Positions 57,148 through 64,000 of a DNA stretch of 64,000 nt are shown piece after piece. The stretch is taken from NCBI RefSeq assembly GCF_029962835.1, contig NC_080574.1, positions 27,006,001 through 27,070,000 on the forward strand. Reading direction: 5' to 3'. A model generated the notes under the pieces. The model did no database searches, was not told where the DNA came from, and worked only from the letters and a program-made list of their open reading frames with translations. Every line of letters begins with the position of its first letter. Position 1 is the stretch's first letter. The stretch comes from Magnolia sinica. Its lineage: Eukaryota; Streptophyta; Magnoliopsida; Magnoliales; Magnoliaceae. The position numbers were made by a program, and so were the translations under genes.

Positions 57148-59413
57148 TTACTGTCCTCCGAACGATACCCCAAGCATTCTCGCATGTACCGGCCTCATCC
57201 CTAGCAGCGGCGTCGGATTCTCGGATTCCGAGGCTCCTCTCCTCGAATTTCGAGAGATCAAGGTCGGAAAAGATTTCTTTATGTCTTTGACACATTCCGG
57301 ATATCCGCTTTGGAACAAGCGATCCCTCTCATCCTCGAACTCCGTGGACTCAAGGAAAGCTTGAACGGCTTGGTCCCTAGCCTTCTCGGCCTCCCGAGTC
57401 TTCTCGTTGGCTTCTGAATATGCCCGCCGCCTCAAGCTTAGCCCGAGCCAAGTCATCTGCACAAGAAGCATGGTGCGAGAACTCGTCGGTTCTCTTCCTC
57501 GGCTCGGAAAGGAGAGCCAATACCCGAGTAACCTCGGCTTGCGCTTCATCAAGGGCTCTCCTGGAGAAAGCCGCCTCTGCTTTTGCGTCTTCGGCAGCTT
57601 TCCGGGCAAGGGCCGCCTCGCCTATCAGAACGCCGACCCGAGTTTCGGCATCCTCGCGTCGCCCTTCGGCTTCCGACAGAAGAGTCTGCAGCCGATGAGT
57701 CGAAGATAACTCTTTGCTGGCCTTAACCAAGCAGGGAGCGAGTTCAAAAAGCACCCTTGCTGCATGGCCGATGGTTTGCGATGAAGGAGCGTTGTAGAGA
57801 CTGATGAACTCTTTTTCGCTCCCATGGGCTAAGGCCCAGGGAACCATCCCCGACACCACCTTCTGCAGGACGGACGACCCTTCTTGGTTCGTTTCCTCCC
57901 CTCTGGAGGATGCAGTCCTCGTCTCTTCTTCCCCTCTGGAAGACGCAGCCCTAGTCTCTTCCTCCTGTCTCGGAACATCCGTTGCAACATGTCCTGAGTC
58001 GGGTGCCGCCTGAGGTTCCGAGGCTGGGGCCACCATCACTTCCACCCTCTCTTCCGGGTCAGAAATTACGACGAAGAAGAACTCGCAGGCTCCTTCTCCT
58101 TCCGCACCACTCTTTGTCTCTTCGGCGGCCGAGGCTCCGATAGAAGAACTGATCGCGGAGGAGCCTTTAACTTCGAAACCGCCCTAAGAGGAGGACGAGC
58201 TCCAGTCATTTTCGAGGGGGCCGATTCGGGAACAATCCTAAGATGGGGTCGAGCTTCAGGCAAATCTAAAAATAATAATAAAAAAAACGAAGTAAGTCAG
58301 GAAAAATTCAGAAGATACATGAAGATACATTTTCGATTACCTGTGACAGCCGAGTCTAGACCTGCGAGATGAAGACGTCCGGCTGTAAGAGCACCTTCCA
58401 GGACTTATCTGCCGGATTCAACGTCCTCAACTCTTTGATCCGAGAGGAAGCACTGGAGCCGAGCTTCTGCTGCTTCTTCGGAATAAGCCCGTCGACTCGA
58501 ATATTACAAAAATAAAGAAGGCAAGAGAGAAGACCCAAGTCACTGCTCTCTGGAACGCCCGAGAAACACGAGCCTCGCAGGACCCGGACAGCCGTCTCCC
58601 AGCGACCGCAAGCCCAAAACCAACGTTCTCTCCAATATTTGTTGGAAGTAGGAGGGTCGATTATAAAAAATCCACCTCCGCCAAGCAGCGAAGACATAAA
58701 AGTCGGGGTAGTTCGGGTTCACGCGCACTTGGTATAAGTGGAGAAATTCGTCAACTGTTAGCGGTGGCTGTTCCCTCGGCCCACAACACCGCACAACCGA
58801 ATAAGTTCCTCCACCCATTCGGAACTATTTGCCCGGGAGCAATTCTGAGTCAGAAAGAAAATCCCGAACAATGGACAGGGCAGACGCAAGCCGCATTGTA
58901 TCGAGACTTGGTAGATCGCGACCGCCCAGGGAGGATGATCCGGCAAGTCATTCGGACGGGAGAGATAAGTGATAACCGATTCGGAGATGTGATACCCGAT
59001 TCGGATTATGTCTAAATCCGCCTCATTAAAGCTGAAGGAACCGGGCCGCTTAGATCATCCCCCGATCCTTCTCCTTCAGACTCGGCGTGTGCCGACTTAT
59101 CAACAGGAACCGGCCCAGAGGTTCCCTCGGCAATCAATATTTCCTCTTCCTCCTCCTCTTCTTCCTCCATGCCCCTTGGAAGATTAGGCCTTCCCCGGCG
59201 GGTTATTAAAGACGACCCACCACGAGAAGGATCAACGGAAGTAGGGCGCTCCGCCGGAGCTTCAGTGACCCTCTCAGAAAGAAAAGCAGCGTTCGCATCA
59301 ACTGCTATCTCTGTCAGTAAGGAAGGCGATTCCGCAACATTCCAAAAACGTTGCGCTTCGCCTTCATCTCCGGAAACTCCCTCCTGGGGACTTCGAGAAC
59401 CTCTAGCCGCCAT
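57148..59413 (-). pseudogene. Antisense ORF of the Retand element (plant-transposon-like protein)
   Basis: Antisense to gag-pol, after the integrase, a series of minus-strand frames reads in order. The first starts at ATG 59413 (MAARGSRSPQEG) and has an acidic run of nine Glu. A middle part (58946-58356) has MPDHPPWAVAIYQVSIQCGL, then PLTVDEFLHLYQVRVNPN and YVFAAWRRWIFYNRPS, resembling the 'putative gypsy type transposon' family (PF04195) from memory. A C-terminal part (58263-57148) is rich in Ala, Glu and Arg and probably forms a coiled coil (AEAAFSRRALDEAQAEVTRV). Between 58356 and 58263 an intron is likely (T-rich ending TTTTAG). At least two frameshifts are present. Antisense ORFs at this place are known in Tat/Retand elements; the function is unknown. 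Confidence 0.7.
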
Positions 59414-59889
59414 TATCACTAAATAAAGAGGAAGGGGTGACTCACCGGAGGGAGGAAGGAAAACGGAAATGGCGAAAGGAGCCCAGTTAAGAAAGAGGAA
59501 AGGAAGAAGACGAAAGACCGAAAAAGCTCCGAAGGAAATGCAAAGCGGGAATGGCGTAGAAGTTCGAAATGCGGGACCCCACCGTTTTATAAGATTGACA
59601 TGTGGCGGAAGCAATTAATGGGGAAATGATTCGACGCTGCATCGACTCCCCACTCGACACGTGGCGCACGCCGATCGACGACAATAATGCCCTTGCTACG
59701 TGTCCAACCCTCATTGGCGGGCGAGCGATTTGCGTGACGGCGCATGCGATGTCAGAAATTGAACCGTCTCCCGTCAAAGGCGACACCGAATGCATTAAAT
59801 GACTACTTATTGTCTCGGACTAAGTTATGAACCGACTCAAAACTCGCTACTCCTAAGTTTAGAAAGAATCAACTTCCTCTTTTCTTTCT

Positions 59890-60199
59890 TGTTGGGGACA
59901 AAAGATACAGAGTTCGGAGACTCGGACTTAATGCCTCGGGTCGCCAAAGGATGTGTCGGATCCGAGGCATGGTTCACTAAACCGAGACAGAGGTTAAGTC
60001 GCTCGGACTGCACATCAGCAATCCGGGCATGCATCGGGCCGATCTTCTTATCGGATCGGCCAGCACAAGATAAAGCCTCATCCCGAATATCTTGGGATAA
60101 GATCCCCGACCCAAGCTCACGGGATCGGATGAAGACGGGAGATGGGCACGATTCTGTCTCCGTGATACCAGGAGAGGATCCCGCACACGATATCGGGAG
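59890..60199 (+). repeat. 3' LTR of the Tat/Retand element, truncated
   Basis: It aligns with 50943 to about 51247 and then stops (…GATCCCGCACACGATATCGG). The last about 230 bp, including the TATA box and R/U5, are missing. About 15 differences from the 5' LTR are visible. The sequence just before it is pyrimidine-rich (CTTCCTCTTTTCTTTCT) instead of the expected polypurine tract. Confidence 0.88.
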
Positions 60200-60371
60200 A
60201 AGGTACCTGCACACTTATCTGTCCACTTACATGGGACATCCTTTTGAAGAAGATTAGTCAATGGTCTAGTAATGGCACTAAAGTCCTTAATGAATCTTCT
60301 ATAGAAGTTGGTGTACCCTAGAAGTGATGTAATATATCTAACAGTTTGGGGAATAAGTAGATTAGCAATAA
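60200..60371. repeat. 172-bp direct repeat, right copy, continuing into an uninterrupted target site
   Basis: It is identical to 50771-50942 by eye. It then continues GCAATAATGTTGAGTTTTGA, that is, straight on into the Athila RT, so it reads like the pre-insertion site. Confidence 0.93.
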
Positions 60372-61100
60372 TGTTGAGTTTTGAACGATCTACCTCGATT
60401 CCATTTTTTGAGATAATATGGCCCGAAACAATTCCCTTTTAAACCATAAAATGACAATTCTCCTAATTCAAGATCAGGTGCTTCTCTTCACACCTAGATA
60501 AGACGAGATAAATTGTTAAGACAATCCTCAAAACTATTTTCAAATACAGAGAAGTCACCCATGAAAACCTTAAAAAACTTCCCAACCATATTTGAAAAAA
60601 TACTTAACAGACACCGTTGGAAAGTTGTTGGGGCATTGCATAATCCAAATAGCATCCGTTTGAAAGTGAACTTGCGAAATGGACAAGTGAATGTGGTTTT
60701 CTCTTGGTCTTCCAAGGCTATCTCTATTTGATTATATCCGGAATATCCATCAAGGAAATTATATAATGAGTGACCTGCTAACCTATCTAAAACTTAATCA
60801 ATGAATGCTAGAGGGAAATGGTTGTTCTTTATGACCATATTCAATTTTCTATAGTCAATGCAAACACACCAACCTGTGGTGACACATGTTGGTATGAGTT
60901 CATTATTAGAATTTTGTATGATAGTTATTCTGGATTTCTTTGTAACTACTTAAGTTGGACTCACCTAAATGCTATTGGATATTGAGTAGATGATTCTCAC
61001 ATCCAACAATTTGATCACTTTATTTTTTATCAACTTCCATCATGTTTGGATTGAGACGCCTTTAAGATTCTCTAATTGGTTTGGCGTCCTCATTGAGGTG
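60372..61100 (-). pseudogene. Athila-type RT, N-terminal and palm portion
   Basis: The minus strand contains TTFTCPFRKFTFKRMLFGLC, APTTFQRCL and FKVFMGDFSVFENSFEDCL (60494-60715), the RT palm. The expected FMDDFSVF active site reads FMGDFSVF, so one catalytic aspartate is lost. Further upstream RT sequence is present but broken by stops. Confidence 0.82.
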
Positions 61101-61859
61101 GATCCGATGGGTGCATGTGGAAGGGCTTATACCTTTAATGTTAGAAATGATCCAACCCAAGGCTCCTTTGTGGTCCCTTAGAATATTCAATAATTTAATC
61201 TCTTGATCCTTGTCTAAAAATAAAAGAGATCACCACATGACAAGTTTCATTTTCACCCAGATATACACACTTAAGCTCATTTGGTAGTGGTTTTAGATCA
61301 AGCTTTAGAGCATTGGTTGGTGATGGCAGAAGTCGCAAGTCCTCAATAGACAGGATTTGAGTGCATGGTCTCTATCGGTATATACTAATGTCCTAGGTGG
61401 TGGTGCTCTCATTATCATCACAAATTTTAGTAAACATTTTTTCTAAATCAGAATTTTTCAAGTCCCCAAAGACTTTAATCAATTTCTTAGATAGACTAGG
61501 TTCCAATTCCTCTTCCTCTATTAAGCAATCCATAAAATTTAACTCATGGATCTCATTATTATCTATGGGCTACTTACATAGATTGAAAATATTTAGCTCG
61601 AAGGTCATGTTACCAAAAGACAGCTTCATCATTCCATTCCTACAATTGATGATTGCATTTGAAGTGGCTACAAATGGACAGCTTAAAATAATGAGAACTT
61701 AAGCGCTAGCATTTATACATAGTTCAGTGTCTGGTACAATAAAATTCATGGGAAAAAAGAATTGCTCTACTTGGACTAACACGTCCTCTAAAATTCCCCT
61801 TGGTACCTTAATGGAGTGGTCAACAATTTGGAATATAATTGTGGTTGGTTTAAGCTCGC
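61101..61859 (-). other. Athila-type inter-domain sequence, no intact frame
   Basis: This lies between the protease and RT of the Athila element. Minus-strand frames are short. It is presumably decayed pol sequence, but no motif is clear enough to name. Confidence 0.5.
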
Positions 61860-62294
61860 CTAACCCAATATGCTGTAAACCGAATAAGGTACTAAGTTGA
61901 CATTTGCACCCAAATCTAGCAAAGTATGCTCAATTTGAAAATTTCCAATAATATAAGGAATAGTGGGACTTCCCGGGTCTTTGTATTTGGGTACAACTAT
62001 TTTCTGAATGATAGCACTCACTTTCTCAGTGAGAATGGCCTTCTTGTGCACATTTAATTTCCTCTTTACAATGCACTAGTCTTTGAGATATTTAGCATAT
62101 GATGGAATTTGTATAATGACATCAAGCAGAGAAATATTGACAGTAACCTTTTGGAGCACATCCAACACCTTTTGATATTTCATAGGGACAATCGGGTTCC
62201 GAAGTCTAAATGGGAACAGAACTGGAGGCTCATGTGACTTAGTCTCTTTATCGTTTTGTTGTCGCGACTCTTGAACCATAGCTGGTTTCATCAT
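61860..62294 (-). pseudogene. Athila-type protease region
   Basis: The frames at 62294-62076 and 62051-61860 read PVLFPFRLRNPIVPMKYQKV and then KEKVS/VSAIIQKIVVPKYKDPGS, PTIPYIIGNFQIEHTLLDLG and ANVNLVPYSVY. This matches the Athila protease pattern, where the active site is usually DLGASVN; here it reads LLDLGANVNLVP. The frames are separated by a stop or shift. Confidence 0.75.
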
Positions 62295-62334
62295 TCTCTT
62301 GAGACGGTGGCTTAACCTCCGGTATTTCTACCGG

Positions 62335-63960
62335 TTACATTATCTTGTTATTGACCTCTTCTCCATTTCTCAAGGTAATGATGGCCTTAGCTTGTTCATG
62401 ATGTAGCTCGCTTGGATTTAAGTCTCCAATGAAATGTATATTTATAGGGTTTGGCACAGGTTGAGAAGGAAGGGTATCTTTTTCCCTAGTATTTAGTTGA
62501 GTCTTAATCCTAGCCACGGCCGTCTTTAATTCCTGATTTGATTGGATTAGAGATTGATTCATTTGAGCTTGAGAGCTCATAAATGCGGTCAATGCATCTT
62601 CAACAAATGATCACTTTGGTTGGGGCACATATGATGCATTGCTAGGTGCCCCAAAGAAGTTGTTTTGTAGAGGCTTTTGAGCTGCATTGAGCACATTAAT
62701 TTGTGGTCCATTCCTCCAACTAAGATTAGGATGGTTACACCAATTTGGATTGTATGTGTTTCTCATTCGTTGCACAACTAGCCTTTGGTAGTTGTTTATA
62801 GCATTTGCCTGCCCATGCTCATGCATGATATCTTGTACAACTGGGATTGTTGGACAATCCTTTGTATCATGATCGACACCATCGTAAATGCTACAAAAAT
62901 TATCTAAGGAGGTGTTTTCTTTAATCATATCAACCTTCCTAATTTGCAAGGCTTTGACCTTTCTAGCCAATGTAATGAATTTTGCATTAAGGTCATCTTC
63001 CTCTCTTAGGACATAAATCCCCTCTTTCTCTCTAAGACTGGGTCTAGTTTAGTCCGGTTTAATAGAAACATCGCATGTCTGAGTATTCTCTAGTAATATG
63101 TCTAGAAAATTCCAAGCCTCATTATGATCTTTGTCGAGAAAGGTTCCACCACACATCATCTCTATGAACTGACAGGTATCTATAGTGAGCCCCTTTCGGA
63201 ACGCATCAATAAAGTGTCATAGTTCATAACCATGATGTGGGCAAGTAAGTAGAAGGTTTTTTAAACACTCCCAAGCTTGAAAAAACAATTCATTCCCCTT
63301 TTGGGAGAATGACATGATTTTCTGTGTCAGTGCATTTCTTTTGTGCTCGGGAAAGATTTTTTTCAAAAACTTTTTACTTAAGGCTTGCCATATAGTGAAG
63401 ATATGAGGTCTTAAAGAGTTAAGTCATGCTTTGGCCCGATCCTTTAGAGAAAATGAGAATAACCTAAGTTTGAGTGCATCCCTATTGCCATTGTTTACTT
63501 GTAATGTTGCAAGCACTTCCTTAAAGTCCTTGAGGTGTAAGTAGGGGCTTTCAGAATCCGAGCCATGAAATTTAGGAATCAATTGAATCACACTTGGTTT
63601 AAAATCAATGTTCCCTGTGTGAGCAGGGAATACAATGCAAGATAGTAAAGTTGATCTCTTAGGGTGTAGATGTTCATGTAAAATCCGTGGTTGGTTTAAC
63701 GTATTCCTGTTAACTTCATTCTCATCCTCAAGAGGAAGATTGCGTTGATTTTCTCTGTTTTAAATTATAGTTGGATTTAGCAGATTTGGATTTGCATTAT
63801 CAACTGGGTCTGTCATGGAATCCAAGTGGTGTTGACTACCTTTCCTAAATGAATTATCAAGGCCTAGGACTAGTCTACCTTCGGAAGAGAGTTAATTGTT
63901 TTGATCTCTACTCCAACCGGACATAAACCATCTACACCACAAAACAAAAACCACAAAATA
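62335..63960 (-). pseudogene. Athila-type gag, C-terminal part and broken N-terminal part
   Basis: Frame 62970-62611 reads CSIYDGVDHDTKDCP (a zinc-knuckle-like remnant), QANAINNYQR and TYNPNWCNHPNLSWRNGP, followed by NNFFGAPSNASYVPQP. Frame 62592-62335 reads FMSSQAQMNQSLIQSNQELK and IKTQLNTREKDTLPSQPVPN, a predicted helical segment. From 62971 to about 63960 the minus strand has many stops but Athila gag-like words; it runs off toward the element's missing 5' end. Confidence 0.78.
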
Positions 63961-64000
63961 GCAAGTATGATACTTAGAGTAAAAACAAAAAACTTATCCA

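Larger units (their letters stand above)
50943..60199 (+). mobile_element. Tat/Retand-type Ty3/gypsy retrotransposon with antisense ORF, 3' LTR truncated
   Basis: A 9.26-kb element inserted in opposite orientation into the Athila RT. Order: 5' LTR 50943-51477, primer-binding region at 51478, gag 51533-52849, protease-RT 52614-54362, RT-RNase H 54308-55165, second RNase H and integrase 55110-56990, an antisense coding block about 59413-57148, and 3' LTR 59890-60199 (about 310 of 535 bp). A second RNase H between the first RNase H and integrase, and antisense genes after integrase, are marks of the Tat lineage. The LTR copies differ at roughly 5% by eye. It is inactive: several frameshifts, nonsense codons and a changed RT aspartate. 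Confidence 0.9.
46309..64000 (-). mobile_element. Degenerate Athila-type Ty3/gypsy retrotransposon, 5' end beyond the window
   Basis: Read on the minus strand from the right edge, the order is gag (about 63950-62335), protease (about 62050-61860), RT (about 61100-60372 continuing left of the insertion), RNase H and integrase zinc region (50832-50005), integrase core (49924-49136), a 1.4-kb 3' region, a purine-rich tract and the 3' LTR (47696-46309). The order and the gag motifs (NAINNYQR, TYNPNWCNHPNLSWR) are typical of Athila. The Tat/Retand element at 50943-60199 is inserted within its RT. Every domain is frameshifted or carries stops. The 5' LTR is outside the window. Confidence 0.88.

Noticed and set aside
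59602..60257. + frames spanning the Retand 3' LTR (66 and 152 codons)
   Set aside because: They read through the LTR and the duplicated flank and have no domain.

Overview
This window is nuclear DNA from a flowering plant. It holds two recognisable host genes, both on the + strand. One is an intron-containing NOC2-type ribosome biogenesis gene (3' part only, 1348-7787). The other is an intronless gene for the chloroplast ferredoxin-thioredoxin reductase variable chain (12850-13323). Almost everything else is transposable-element sequence. A GC-rich palindromic MITE family with GTGGGCCCCACC-like ends recurs many times. I associate it with magnoliid-type genomes, but only from memory and with low confidence. 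No tRNA gene, rRNA gene, CRISPR array or prokaryotic feature was seen.

Layout. 1-1347: microsatellites and a tandem repeat next to the first visible NOC2 exon. 1348-7787: NOC2 exons, with a tRNA-derived SINE in one intron and a PIF/Harbinger MITE in another. 7788-12660: MITE-rich spacer that includes a 557-bp palindromic element with a 9-bp target duplication. 12850-13323: the FTR gene. 13580-15130: LINE remnant. 15436-15933: hAT MITE. 16100-17200: two tandem repeats. 18979-19490: Harbinger MITE with a second MITE inside it. About 19525-24230: an old LINE split by a younger, 5'-truncated LINE with a 16-bp target duplication. 24435-25600: diverged repeats. 28335-29404: a third LINE. 29434-31412: two palindromic MITEs.

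34055-43082: a minus-strand LTR element carrying only a gag remnant (TR-GAG-like). Its target duplication is GTTAT, and its right LTR is split by a 5.8-kb element with TG...CA ends and a GTAAT target duplication that looks like a very long solo LTR. 43632-45024: an Athila-like solo LTR. 46309 to the window end: a degenerate minus-strand Athila-type Ty3/gypsy element. Inside it, at 50943-60199, sits a plus-strand Tat/Retand-type element (gag, protease, RT, two RNase H domains, integrase, plus an antisense ORF).

The TE genes are decayed: frameshifts, nonsense codons and changed catalytic residues are visible. The layering gives a relative order of insertion (Athila before Retand; TR-GAG before the 5.8-kb solo LTR; old LINE before young LINE). 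The strangest spot is the right edge of the Retand element. There a truncated LTR runs straight into an identical 172-bp copy of the left flank, followed by what looks like the uninterrupted target site. This is either a real rearrangement or a haplotype-joining artefact of assembly.
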